Shown here: positions 18,251 to 26,872 of the stretch, piece by piece
Position numbering within the stretch: position 1 is the first letter of the stretch
Layout: every line of letters starts with the position of its first letter
DNA from: Tunturiibacter gelidiferens
Lineage (GTDB): Bacteria; Acidobacteriota; Terriglobia; Terriglobales; Acidobacteriaceae
Assembly: GCF_014201335.1 (NCBI RefSeq)
Contig: NZ_JACHEB010000012.1
Span: 1 to 64,000 of the forward strand
Direction of reading: 5' to 3'
DNA length: 64,000 bases
Notes under the pieces: generated by a model
Databases searched by the model: none
The model's input: only the letters and a program-made list of their open reading frames with translations
What the model was told of the DNA's origin: nothing
Made by a program: the position numbers and the translations under genes

Positions 18251-20035
18251 GTGAAACCCTTCACTCTCAGCGCAACTCTCCTCCTCACCACCCTCGCGCA
18301 CCCGCAACAAACCCCGCCCGACACCATCTACCTCCACGGCAACATCCTGACCGGAGCCCACCTCCACCCCGATGATCCCTCCCCCACCCCAGCCAAAGTC
18401 CGGGCCCTCGCCATCGCGAACGGAAAAATCCTCGCCGTCGGCCCCGACGCAACCATCCTCAAACTAAAAGGTCCAAAAACCAAAATCATCGACCTGCACG
18501 GCGCCTTCGCAATGCCCGGCTTCAACGACGCCCACACCCACATGGCCTCCGCAGGCCAGCAGCAACTCTCCATCAACCTCGACGGAGTCAAATCCCTGGC
18601 CGAGATGCAGCAACGCATCCGCATCTACGCCGCCAAGGCCAAACCCGGCTTCTGGCTCCAGGGCGGCGGCTGGGACCACACCCTCTGGCCCGGCGCCAAA
18701 CTTCCCACCCGAGAGGACATCGACCCGGTCACCGCCGGCCACCCGTGCATCCTCAGCCGAGTAGACGGCCACATGGCCCTCGCCAACTCCGCCGCCCTCG
18801 CTACCGCCAATATCACAGCCGGCACCCCGCACCCCGGCGGCGCCAAAATCGACCGCGACTCCGCCGGCAACCCCACCGGAATCCTCCGCGAACCCGCCGC
18901 CTACGACCTGGTCTTGAGCAAAATTCCTTCACTCGGCCCCGAAGAGCGCACCAAAGCCCTCAATATAGCTATCAACGACGCCCTCGCCCACGGCGTCACC
19001 AGCGTCCAGGACAACTCCGAATGGGAGGACTTCCTCGCCCTCGAAGAGCTCGAGGATGCGCACAAACTCCACCTCCGCTTCGCCGAGTGGATGCCCTTCG
19101 ACAAACCCCTGACGGTCCTCAAAGAGCGCCGCGCCAGCCACCCAGCCGACGATCCGCTCCTCCACCTCACCATGCTCAAGGGCTTTATGGACGGCTCTCT
19201 CGGCTCCCGCACCGCCGCCATGGACGAACCCTACTCCGACGACCCCCACAACTCCGGCCTCCCCCGCTACCAACAGGACAAGCTGACCCAGCTAGCCTCC
19301 GAGCGCGCCGCCGCAGGCTTCCAACTCGGATTCCACGCCATCGGCGACCGCGCAAACGACATGGCCCTCAACGCCTTCGGTGCCGCCGATCAGGTCGCCA
19401 ACCTGCCCCCTCACCCCCACAGCCCCAACAGTCCCGACGCCCACATCGTCACCACCCCACCCCCATCCACCCCCACCCCCGCCGCCCTCCGCTTTCGCGT
19501 AGAACACGCCCAGGTCCTGCTTCCTGATGACTTCGCGCGCTTCGCCAGTGAAGGCGTCATCGCCTCCATGCAACCTTCCCACCTCCTCACCGACATGAAG
19601 TGGGCGACCGACCGCCTCGGCTCCGAGCGCGCCAGATACGCCTACGCCTGGAGGAGCTTCCTCGACCACAACGTCACCCTGGCCTTCGGTACCGACTACC
19701 CTGTGGAGTCCATCAACCCCTTCCGCGGCCTCTACGCCGCCATCACCCGCCAGAACGAGGCCGGTGACCAGACTTTTCAACCGCAAGAAAAAATCTCACT
19801 AAACGAAGCGATCTACGCCTACACTCAAGCCTCTGCCTTCGCAGAGTTCCGCGAACGCCAAAAGGGCCGTCTAGAACCCGGCTATCTCGCCGACCTCATC
19901 GTTCTCGATCGCGACATCACCACCGCCTCTCCCCAGCAACTCCTCCACACCACGGCCCTTCGTACCGTCGTGAACGGCGAAACCGTCTATACCTCGAATC
20001 GCACAGCCAAGCCCACGGCCAGGACAAACAACTAA
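18251..20035 (+). CDS. Amidohydrolase family protein (YtcJ-like), exported
   Basis: A 594-residue metal-dependent hydrolase of the amidohydrolase superfamily, YtcJ-like group. It opens at a GTG with a short signal-peptide-like segment (MKPFTLSATLLLTTLAHPQ). The N-terminal beta sandwich (TIYLHGNILTGA, GKILAVGPDATI) leads to the metal motif GFNDAHTHM (HxH). Further on are HAIGDRAND (metal/active-site His) and AFGTDYPVE, with the family Asp. Relatives hydrolyse N-substituted amides or cyclic imides; the substrate is not deducible. The next gene, an EamA transporter, starts 2 bp after the stop codon, so the two form an operon. No Shine-Dalgarno sequence is seen before the GTG. Confidence 0.9.
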   Translation: MKPFTLSATLLLTTLAHPQQTPPDTIYLHGNILTGAHLHPDDPSPTPAKVRALAIANGKILAVGPDATILKLKGPKTKIIDLHGAFAMPGFNDAHTHMASAGQQQLSINLDGVKSLAEMQQRIRIYAAKAKPGFWLQGGGWDHTLWPGAKLPTREDIDPVTAGHPCILSRVDGHMALANSAALATANITAGTPHPGGAKIDRDSAGNPTGILREPAAYDLVLSKIPSLGPEERTKALNIAINDALAHGVTSVQDNSEWEDFLALEELEDAHKLHLRFAEWMPFDKPLTVLKERRASHPADDPLLHLTMLKGFMDGSLGSRTAAMDEPYSDDPHNSGLPRYQQDKLTQLASERAAAGFQLGFHAIGDRANDMALNAFGAADQVANLPPHPHSPNSPDAHIVTTPPPSTPTPAALRFRVEHAQVLLPDDFARFASEGVIASMQPSHLLTDMKWATDRLGSERARYAYAWRSFLDHNVTLAFGTDYPVESINPFRGLYAAITRQNEAGDQTFQPQEKISLNEAIYAYTQASAFAEFRERQKGRLEPGYLADLIVLDRDITTASPQQLLHTTALRTVVNGETVYTSNRTAKPTARTNN

Positions 20036-20036
20036 G

Positions 20037-20963
20037 TTGCCCCGTCGACTAAGCCCCACCGCCCTGGCCTACCTCCTGCTGCTGGCGGTCGTCGTCATCT
20101 GGGGGGCGACCTTCGTACTAATTAAAGACGCTCTTCAAGACGCCTCGCCGCTCCTCTTCAATCTGCTAAGAATGGCTCTCGCCTTCGTTGCGCTGGTAAT
20201 CATCAATCACCGTCAACTCGGCTCCATCAAACGCCAGAGTCTAATCTCCGGGCTCATCGTAGGCCTCTTCCTCGCAGCCGGATACCAATTCCAGACCGCG
20301 GGCCTCGCCCGCACGACCGCAGCGAAATCCGCCCTCATCACCGGCCTCGTAGTCGTCTTTGTCCCTCTGTTCACTATCTTCCCCACGCTTCGTCCTTCGG
20401 GAACACCACCTCCCCGCTGGACCAGCGCCCTTGGCGCCATCCTCGCCTTCTCCGGTCTCCTCCTCCTCACAACACCCGCAGGTACCTCCTGGCAAAACCT
20501 ATTCAGCACCGTAGGCCTGGGAGACATCCTTACACTGTTCTGCGCAGTAGCCTTCGCCGCCCATCTGTTGTCCTTGGCCCATGTCTCGAAAGCCATCCCA
20601 ACGGCCCACCTTGCCACTCTCCAGATCGGGTCGGCTGCACTACTGATGACGATCACCCTCCCTTTAGGAGGAAGACCGCATCTAACGCTCACGCCCCGTC
20701 TTTTCGTGGCACTCGCCATCACCAGTATTCTGGCCACAGCTGTGGCCTTCACCATCCAAAGCTGGGCTCAGCAGTATCTCCCCCCCACCCACACCGCTAT
20801 CCTCCTCAGCTTGGAACCAGTCTTCGCTTGCATCACCTCGTTCCTGGTTCTGCATGAACACCTTGGCCGCCGCTCGCTTTTTGGAGCTGCCCTCATCCTC
20901 ATCGGAATCGTCACAATCGAGCTTTTTCCCTCCGACGCGCCAATCCCCATGTATCCGATCTGA
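20037..20963 (+). CDS. EamA/DMT family membrane transporter
   Basis: A 308-residue drug/metabolite-transporter superfamily protein with ten predicted hydrophobic helices in two EamA repeats: first repeat about residues 8-140 (LLLAVVVIWGATFVLIKDAL), second about 155-300 (GDILTLFCAVAFAAHLLSLAHVS ... SLEPVFACITSFLVLHEHLG). The SLEP and EP-type motif near the ninth helix is typical of exporters such as RhtA/YdcZ-type carriers. It starts at TTG 20037 immediately after the amidohydrolase stop at 20035, so translation is probably coupled. An export role for a product of the hydrolase is possible but is only inference from the operon. Confidence 0.9.
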   Translation: MPRRLSPTALAYLLLLAVVVIWGATFVLIKDALQDASPLLFNLLRMALAFVALVIINHRQLGSIKRQSLISGLIVGLFLAAGYQFQTAGLARTTAAKSALITGLVVVFVPLFTIFPTLRPSGTPPPRWTSALGAILAFSGLLLLTTPAGTSWQNLFSTVGLGDILTLFCAVAFAAHLLSLAHVSKAIPTAHLATLQIGSAALLMTITLPLGGRPHLTLTPRLFVALAITSILATAVAFTIQSWAQQYLPPTHTAILLSLEPVFACITSFLVLHEHLGRRSLFGAALILIGIVTIELFPSDAPIPMYPI

Positions 20964-21125
20964 ACTCGACGAAGACTTTCGTCTTTTTTTTGCGTCTAAA
21001 TGGAGAGTGAAACCCGCCCCGACTCGTACAAAACGATAGCCTAGAGCAGCGACTATACTTAAACTTCATGCCGCGCACGCCGTTCGGCGCACAGTAACAC
21101 TTAACACTGAGGTCAAGATCTACTA

Positions 21126-22787
21126 ATGGACATACAGAAGAACACTTCCTCCACTTTGCTCGACCGCATCCGCGCACATCGCCTCACCACGACTTTCACC
21201 CTCCTTGCGACTTTATCGATCGGCATCCTGGCGGGTTCCATTCTTACGCGCAACGTAAGCGGTAAAGAGCAGTCCGAGGTGAACTCCACTGACGCGAAGC
21301 CTCTCATCATCCCCTCTCCAGTAGCGCTTTCCAACGGCTTTTCTCAGATCGTCAAACAAGTAGGACCAGCCGTCGTCAATATCAACACCGAGGAGCTACC
21401 AAAGCCACAGAACAGCAAACGCAAACGCGGCGGACAGCGTCTACCTCAGCCCAGTGATCCAAACAGTGACGACGACAGCCAGCAGTCCCCCGGCGACATG
21501 CAGGACTTCTTTAACCGCTTCTTCGGTGGGCAGGGTGGAGACGATGGCGACGGTGGCGCCGCCGGGGAACGTCGCGCTCTCGGATCTGGCTTTATCGTGG
21601 ATTCGCGCGGCTACATCATCACCAACAACCACGTCGTCGACAAAGCCGACAAGATCTACGTGAAGCTCTCCACCGATCCTGACGGTGGTCCCGGCGATGA
21701 AGGACGTCCCGCCACAGTGATCGGCGTCGACAAAGACACCGACATTGCCGTCATCAAGATCGATACTAAGGAGCCTCTCCCTACCGTCAAACTCGGCAAC
21801 TCCGACGGCGCACAGGTCGGTGACTGGGTGCTCGCCATCGGCAGCCCATTCGCCCTCTCTAAAACGGTCACGGCTGGCATTATCTCCGCCAAAAATCGCA
21901 GCATTGATGAGCCCAGTCCCAATGGCGTCTCCCAAACCCAATTCCAGCGCTTCATCCAGACTGACGCCGCGATCAATCCAGGCAACTCTGGGGGCCCGCT
22001 AGTCGACATGGCTGGTCAGGTCGTTGGAATGAACACGGCCATCTACACCCAGTCGATGGGCTCTCAAGGCGTTGGATTCGCAATGCCCGCCAACATCATC
22101 GCAAACGTCTACAACATGCTAATCGGTCCGGAACATAAGGTGGTTCGCGGCTCCATCGGCATTCAGTTCCAGGTCGCGCAATCCTCCGCTGTCAACCGCG
22201 TATATGGCTTCGCAAGCGGCGTGATCGTCGGTGTCGTCACACCGAACGGAGGCGCAGCAAAGGCTGGCATTCAGGCAGGTGACGTTATCGTCTCTATTGA
22301 CGGTCGCAACATCAAGGATGGCGACGATCTGGTCAACGATATCTCTGCTCGCCATGTTGGCTCGACCGTAAAGCTCGGCTACCTCCGCGACGGCAAGGAG
22401 AATAGCGCCAACGTCGTTATCGGAGATCGTGCCAAGACATACGCGGATATCACTGGTCAGCCGGATGACACCTCTACTCCTCAGGAAACCGATGCAGGAG
22501 AAGGCAAACTCGGCATCACCGTATCGGCAATTCCCGCGTCGTTGTCCGCTAAGGTCGGCATCAAAGGCGGAGTCATTGTTACGAACGTGCGGCCTGGTTC
22601 TTTTGCCGACGAGATCGGACTTGGCAAAGGAACGATCATAACCGCCATCAATCGCAAACCGGTAACAGACGAGGCCAGTTATCGAGCCATCGTTTCCACT
22701 CTGAAATCCAAAGACGACGTTGTCTTTGTCATTCAGTCTGCAACCCAGAAAAACCTCAACTCCTACGTAGGTGGCACGCTGCCGTAG
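21126..22787 (+). CDS. HtrA/DegP-type periplasmic serine protease with PDZ domains
   Basis: A 553-residue HtrA-family protease that degrades or refolds damaged envelope proteins. An N-terminal membrane anchor lies at about residues 23-42 (TTFTLLATLSIGILAGSIL). The trypsin-like domain has the triad His169 (TNNHVVDKAD), Asp206 (DKDTDIAVIK) and Ser288 (NPGNSGGPL). A Gly/Asp-rich insert (residues about 105-145) precedes the protease. Two PDZ domains follow, about 345-435 (GVVTPNGGAAKAGIQAGDVIV) and about 455-545 (GVIVTNVRPGSFADEIGLGKG). The layout matches DegQ/DegP/MucD. It is a single gene ended by an intrinsic terminator at 22800. Confidence 0.95.
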   Translation: MDIQKNTSSTLLDRIRAHRLTTTFTLLATLSIGILAGSILTRNVSGKEQSEVNSTDAKPLIIPSPVALSNGFSQIVKQVGPAVVNINTEELPKPQNSKRKRGGQRLPQPSDPNSDDDSQQSPGDMQDFFNRFFGGQGGDDGDGGAAGERRALGSGFIVDSRGYIITNNHVVDKADKIYVKLSTDPDGGPGDEGRPATVIGVDKDTDIAVIKIDTKEPLPTVKLGNSDGAQVGDWVLAIGSPFALSKTVTAGIISAKNRSIDEPSPNGVSQTQFQRFIQTDAAINPGNSGGPLVDMAGQVVGMNTAIYTQSMGSQGVGFAMPANIIANVYNMLIGPEHKVVRGSIGIQFQVAQSSAVNRVYGFASGVIVGVVTPNGGAAKAGIQAGDVIVSIDGRNIKDGDDLVNDISARHVGSTVKLGYLRDGKENSANVVIGDRAKTYADITGQPDDTSTPQETDAGEGKLGITVSAIPASLSAKVGIKGGVIVTNVRPGSFADEIGLGKGTIITAINRKPVTDEASYRAIVSTLKSKDDVVFVIQSATQKNLNSYVGGTLP

Positions 22788-22799
22788 AAAGCGAAGATG

Positions 22800-22843
22800 A
22801 GAAGGAGTGACTGGGTCAGTCTCAACAGCACTCCTTCTTTTCT
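22800..22843 (+). terminator. Intrinsic terminator after the HtrA gene
   Basis: A perfect 10-bp stem, AGAAGGAGTG (22800-22809) / CACTCCTTCT (22829-22838), followed by a T-rich tail (TTTCTT). It lies 13 bp after the stop codon. Confidence 0.85.
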
Positions 22844-22999
22844 TGAGACGACTAAGCGGCTAACCCACCCAAAAGATGTATCCTCGCATGTCAACCTTTT
22901 TGTTGCCACGCACGTTACTAACGGGATACTCTACCTTTAACATTGACGGCAGATCCTGCACTCTCTGTCCGATATTCAACCCAAGGCAATGGTTTCACT

Positions 23000-23425
23000 A
23001 TGCGGTTCGGCAAACTGATCCTAACCTCGACGTTTTTCCTCGCAGCCGCGATGCCAAGCCTGGCATTCACTCACGCGCGACGCGGACCCACATCCCCCAG
23101 GTTATCGAATAAACACTCCAAATCAGCAACAAAGCCAGCAGGCCAGCGGGGCATTGATGACGCACGAGCAACTCAGATTCAGGCGTCGCTCATCAAGTCA
23201 GGTTATCTCTCCGGCGAGGCCTCAGGCCACTGGGACTCCCAGACCGAATCGGCCATGCAGAAGTTCCAGGAAGATAATGGCTGGCAGACAAAGCTGATTC
23301 CCGATTCCAGAGCGATCATCAAGCTTGGTCTCGGCCCCGAGCAGGATTCCAAGATGAGCGCTGGCACATCCTCCGCAATGGCCGCGCCTTCCATGTTGCC
23401 AGCTCCAGGCTTCATGCAACGATAG
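23000..23425 (+). CDS. Exported peptidoglycan-binding-domain protein
   Basis: A 141-residue exported protein. The ATG at 23000 gives a good signal peptide (MRFGKLILTSTFFLAAAMPSLAF); the open frame upstream is not protein-like. Residues about 50-110 form one PG_binding_1 domain (RATQIQASLIKSGYLSGEASGHWDSQTESAMQKFQ), the three-helix module that binds cell-wall peptidoglycan. No catalytic domain is attached; the C-terminus is a low-complexity Ala/Pro/Met tail. Stand-alone PGBD proteins of this size are common in acidobacteria and their role is unknown. It is convergent with the flagellar block and shares a terminator with it. Confidence 0.82.
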   Translation: MRFGKLILTSTFFLAAAMPSLAFTHARRGPTSPRLSNKHSKSATKPAGQRGIDDARATQIQASLIKSGYLSGEASGHWDSQTESAMQKFQEDNGWQTKLIPDSRAIIKLGLGPEQDSKMSAGTSSAMAAPSMLPAPGFMQR

Positions 23426-23443
23426 GCATTTCCTGCGCACAAA

Positions 23444-23467
23444 AGAGGGCCAAACGGCCCTCTTTTT
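23444..23467. terminator. Bidirectional terminator between PGBD gene and flagellar operon
   Basis: An 8-bp stem, AGAGGGCC / GGCCCTCT, with loop AAAC. Plus-strand tail is TTTTTATTT; minus-strand tail is TTTTGTG. It sits between two convergent genes and can serve both. Confidence 0.85.
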
Positions 23468-23496
23468 ATTTCGATGAGATCAGAATTCCGCCGTTT

Positions 23497-24504
23497 CTAC
23501 TGGACCCGGATGGTAAAGATATGGTCTTTCACATCTTCGTGCGACACGGGCAAACTGCCCGTCTTCCCCACGGTGCCACTCTCTAGCCACATCCTCAACC
23601 AATAGTCCTGATGAACTCTAACCAGGCGAGCAGCAACCGGCTGTTTCTGCTCCAGCACTGCCGTAATTCGCGCCGCCATGGAATCCTTGTCTTCAGCTGT
23701 CTCCAGCTTTGCTTCAACTCCTTCACAAGCAAGAAACTTGCTTCGGGCAGCCACAAACTGAGCACCCTCCACAACTCCACTCTCAGCCTTCAACTCTGTC
23801 ATCTGTTCCATCGCAAGTGCCAAAGAAGCATCCAGCCTATCCGCAAACCCAAGATACAGAATTCGCGAGCCCGCGACCCGCAGAGGCAGTAAACCGAACT
23901 TCTCAATAAATATTCTTGGCATCACCAGAGCCATTGACTCTGGTGAAAATCCTTCGGTCGTCAGCACCGGACAGCCCCACTGCATGCTCAACCCACGGGT
24001 GATCTGCTCAGCCTCCACGCCGCACTCACTCAAAAGCCATTCTCCAATCTTGCCAGTCCCGCGCTCTCGCTGCGCCGCCAACGCCTTTTGGAGCTGCGGA
24101 TGTGTAATCCATCCCTGCGCCAGCATGAGCAAGCCGAGCGGTACTCTATGCCGGTACGGAGACTGAGCTACGGACGTTCCTCCCTCGCTAAGTTCACGGC
24201 GCACCGCAGCCCGAACCATTGCAAGCACACAACGTCCGCTGCATCCCCACTGTCCTTCGAAGATCGGCCTTCGCCGATTTCGCCACGGCATCGTCCAACC
24301 ACTCTCACACTCTAAGTTTCCACAGACCCTTCGCTGCAATGTTTTTTCCTGAAGAGACGGAAACCCATATCCCGTAAATCCTCCCAACTCGTTCGACGGC
24401 CTGTACTCATCCTCCTGCCAGGCCACTCCATTTCCTACCCTCAAGGCGCTCGGCATCAGTGCGCTCACCCTCATAGCTCCCGTTTTCTTCGTTAGAAAAG
24501 GCAT
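23497..24504 (-). CDS. GspE-N/MshEN-like protein with paired cysteines at end of flagellar operon
   Basis: A 335-residue protein overlapping fliN by 13 bp, so it is the last gene of the flagellar operon. The central part (about residues 115-250) resembles the N-terminal domain of type II secretion/type IV pilus ATPases (LGLLMLAQGWITHPQLQKALAAQR...IGEWLLSECGVEAEQITRGLSMQWGCPVL), a fold known in MshE to bind c-di-GMP. No ATPase domain follows. The N-terminal part has two cysteine pairs, CGNLEC and CSGRC, which could bind a metal. A c-di-GMP or regulatory function is inference from the fold only. The start could be later, for example Met11 or Met17. Confidence 0.7.
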   Translation of the reverse strand: MPFLTKKTGAMRVSALMPSALRVGNGVAWQEDEYRPSNELGGFTGYGFPSLQEKTLQRRVCGNLECESGWTMPWRNRRRPIFEGQWGCSGRCVLAMVRAAVRRELSEGGTSVAQSPYRHRVPLGLLMLAQGWITHPQLQKALAAQRERGTGKIGEWLLSECGVEAEQITRGLSMQWGCPVLTTEGFSPESMALVMPRIFIEKFGLLPLRVAGSRILYLGFADRLDASLALAMEQMTELKAESGVVEGAQFVAARSKFLACEGVEAKLETAEDKDSMAARITAVLEQKQPVAARLVRVHQDYWLRMWLESGTVGKTGSLPVSHEDVKDHIFTIRVQ

Positions 24505-24800
24505 CGAATGCTCTCCAGTCTTAGTTGCGGCGTCGCCACCTCGGTAATGCGCAGAGCAAAGTTGCCACTGACAACGACTACCTCACCCCGAGCCACAATC
24601 CTGTCACCCACTATCAAGTCGACCGGCTCTGATACGTGGCGGTCCAACTCCACTACATCCCCCGGTCCCAACTGCAACACCTCCCGCAACGGCATATCGC
24701 GTGAACCGAACTGCAGGGTCGCATCCAGTTCAATGTCACACAACAATCCGATCCCTGGATCAATTCCGGCTATCTCATCCGAGCCAATCACCTTGTCCAT
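24492..24800 (-). CDS. fliN: Flagellar motor switch protein FliN
   Basis: A 102-residue SpoA-fold protein. The C-terminal domain reads LLCDIELDATLQFGSRDMPLREVLQLGPGDVVELDR...VDLIVGDRIVARGEVVVVSGNFALRITEV, the classic FliN pattern (VDLIVN...AKGEVVV...FGVRI). FliN forms the cytoplasmic C-ring with FliM and FliG and helps switch rotation and dock the FliH-FliI export complex. It lies 13 bp after fliM. A second SpoA-domain protein is encoded at 32631 in the same block, so the C-ring may contain two FliN-type proteins. Confidence 0.93.
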   Translation of the reverse strand: MDKVIGSDEIAGIDPGIGLLCDIELDATLQFGSRDMPLREVLQLGPGDVVELDRHVSEPVDLIVGDRIVARGEVVVVSGNFALRITEVATPQLRLESIRCLF

Positions 24801-24813
24801 AACCCGTTCCCTC

Positions 24814-25827
24814 CTAGTTCACACTCATGGTTTCGACCACGCCCTGAGTCTCCAAGGCGTCGTTTAGGATTTCGTCGTTGATATCGCCCTCTAACTGAGC
24901 CCCGCGATGCTCACCAGTCCGCACCGGGTGCGCTTTCCCAAGCTGCAGACCACCAACGCGCAGCTCCGAGATCGAGTGTTTCGCTAACGGAAGACGCAAA
25001 ACCCTGCCCGGCTCCAAGGCCGCCAATTCACTCGCCTTTAGACGCATTGATGGAAACTGCAGTGCGGTGCCGAACTTTACCTCAGCCAACAGCTCGCGCA
25101 TCCTTGCCTGCGCCTCCTTCGATCGTCTCTTCGGACGGTCACCCTCAGAGATCAACCGTCGTAGAATCGCATTCAAGACAACTGCCGGCAGGCAGATGTT
25201 CATCGCCCCCTGAGCCTCAGGCATGCGCGCCTCAAAACTGACACACAGCGTCTTTTCTCCAGAGGTCAACAACCGGGCCACCGCTGCGTCAGTCTCCCGC
25301 TTCTCAAAGACAAACTCCAACCCGACCGACTGCCATGCCAGGTTCAACTCCTTCACAGTCATCTGCACGACTGAAGTCAGAATTGCATCTTCAATATCCG
25401 TCAACTCCCGCGCCGGCCACGCCCGCCCCACCCCACCAAGCAATACATCAACAATGGGCGACGCCAGCGCCAGCTCCAGTTCCAGTAACCCAACCGCACC
25501 AAGTGGCTCCAGCCGAATCGAACAGATGTAATTCGGGGATGAAAGCCGCTCCAGAAATTCGCTGAAGGGAAGTTGCTCACCCGCTACCAGCTTCATCTTG
25601 AATGGAGTCCTCAGCCAAGCGCCCAAGGTATGCATCAGATTCCTTGCAAACAAATCGTTTACCGAACTGATCGCGCGCATCTGATCGTTACTAATCTGAC
25701 CCGCACTGCTAAAGTCATACTGCTCCAGGGGCACCTCAACCTCAGCGCCCTCTATTTGCTCAGCATTCGCAGCCCCGGCTGCCGCAAACAGTGCATCGAT
25801 ATCTCCCTGCCCAAGCTGCTTTCCCAT
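24814..25827 (-). CDS. fliM: Flagellar motor switch protein FliM
   Basis: A 337-residue FliM. The N-terminal CheY-binding segment is present (GQGDIDALFAAA, the family LSQ.EIDALL motif). The middle CheC-like domain includes NDLFARNLMHTLGAWLRTPF and YICSIRLEPLGAVGLLELE. The C-terminal SpoA domain (about residues 250-320) carries KFGTALQFPSMRLKASELAALEPGRVLRLP. FliM is the switch protein that receives phospho-CheY at the base of the motor. It is unusual only in position: it sits after the sigma factor gene fliA, not next to fliL. Confidence 0.93.
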   Translation of the reverse strand: MGKQLGQGDIDALFAAAGAANAEQIEGAEVEVPLEQYDFSSAGQISNDQMRAISSVNDLFARNLMHTLGAWLRTPFKMKLVAGEQLPFSEFLERLSSPNYICSIRLEPLGAVGLLELELALASPIVDVLLGGVGRAWPARELTDIEDAILTSVVQMTVKELNLAWQSVGLEFVFEKRETDAAVARLLTSGEKTLCVSFEARMPEAQGAMNICLPAVVLNAILRRLISEGDRPKRRSKEAQARMRELLAEVKFGTALQFPSMRLKASELAALEPGRVLRLPLAKHSISELRVGGLQLGKAHPVRTGEHRGAQLEGDINDEILNDALETQGVVETMSVN

Positions 25828-25876
25828 GCATTCCTTTCTCTGGTTAGAGATCTCTCACGACAACTCAATCAGAGCG

Positions 25877-26815
25877 TCACCGTGCTCCAGACTTCCGTTT
25901 TGAAGCCTTAGCCTTCACCACCCCGACAGAATCCCCCGGCCGCAGACTCGCAAGAGACGCCCTCAGTCGCAACACTGCCGAGGAATGAATCTGCGAGACC
26001 CGCGACTCCACTACGCCCAAAGTCAGTCCAATCTCTTTCATCGTCAACTCTTCGTAGTAGTAAAGCGTCAACACCATTCGCTCTTTCTCCGGAAGCTCGT
26101 CGATCGCATCCGCCAGTCGCTGCTTCATCTCGCCCTTCAAGCAACGGAACAACGGATCATCCTCTGGTGCTCCAGGCACGTAAGCAAGCTCTTCGTCGCC
26201 CGAGTCCTCTGAGCGTTCCATGTGGAGACTGCCGATCTCAAGCCCCTTCAAATCACCCAGCAGCGACTGATACTCCGCCAGAGTCAGTTCCATCTCACGG
26301 GCAATCTCCTGCTCAGACGGCGCTCGTCCTACCCGCTGCGTCACCGCACGAATCGCCTCTTCGACTGCCCTTCCCTTACGTCGCAACTCTCTTGGGCTCC
26401 AGTCCAGAGTTCGCAGCGAATCAAGGATCGCCCCACGAATCCTGAACTGCGCATAGCTTTTGAACTGCACCTTCTTCTTATGATCAAACTTCGAGAAAGC
26501 ATCGATCAACCCAACTACCCCCGCCGAAACCAAATCATCCAACTCCACATGCTGCGGCAGCCGCTCGTGGATACGTCGCGCCAGGTAGCGCACCGTTGGC
26601 AGGTGCTCCATCAACAGCATGTCCCGCTCGGTTGCACTGCTGCTCTCCGCCGCAGCCAGCTCCTCTGCGGTGAACGGAGCGAATATAGCCGTCTCCTTCA
26701 GGCCCGCCATCTCATCAAACTCTGTAGCCTCCAGCGAAGCCCATTGCGCTCCGGAGAGCTTTCCTTTTGACGTCCTTTGTCCCATCTGTACCGGAATCGA
26801 ACTCCCTGTGTTCAT
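25877..26815 (-). CDS. fliA: RNA polymerase sigma factor FliA/WhiG (sigma-28 type)
   Basis: A 312-residue sigma-70-family factor of the FliA/WhiG class, which transcribes late flagellar and chemotaxis genes. Region 2 (about residues 70-130) reads RDMLLMEHLPTVRYLARRIHERLPQHVELDDLVSAGVVGLIDAFSKFD. Region 3 carries SPRELRRKGRAVEEAI, and region 4 ends with MVLTLYYYEELTMKEIGLTLGVVESRVSQIHSSAV, a clear helix-turn-helix. The first 60 residues are an extra N-terminal extension of low conservation, so a later start is possible. It lies between flhA and fliM in the same operon. No flgM anti-sigma gene is in the window. Confidence 0.92.
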   Translation of the reverse strand: MNTGSSIPVQMGQRTSKGKLSGAQWASLEATEFDEMAGLKETAIFAPFTAEELAAAESSSATERDMLLMEHLPTVRYLARRIHERLPQHVELDDLVSAGVVGLIDAFSKFDHKKKVQFKSYAQFRIRGAILDSLRTLDWSPRELRRKGRAVEEAIRAVTQRVGRAPSEQEIAREMELTLAEYQSLLGDLKGLEIGSLHMERSEDSGDEELAYVPGAPEDDPLFRCLKGEMKQRLADAIDELPEKERMVLTLYYYEELTMKEIGLTLGVVESRVSQIHSSAVLRLRASLASLRPGDSVGVVKAKASKRKSGAR

Positions 26816-26872
26816 ACTTCCTCCATTCCTGATCTGCCCCGAACCGTCCTGCCGTCTCTCTTCAGCCCATCT

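Noticed and set aside
18464..19786. Long minus-strand open frames opposite the amidohydrolase gene
   Set aside because: GC-rich coding sequence creates mirror frames; the translations are Gly/Val/Glu-rich with no domain.
26816..26872. AGGACGGTTCGGGGCA before fliA on the minus strand as a fourth sigma-54 site
   Set aside because: Only GG and GC match; the flanking T and TTGC are absent, so chance is likely.
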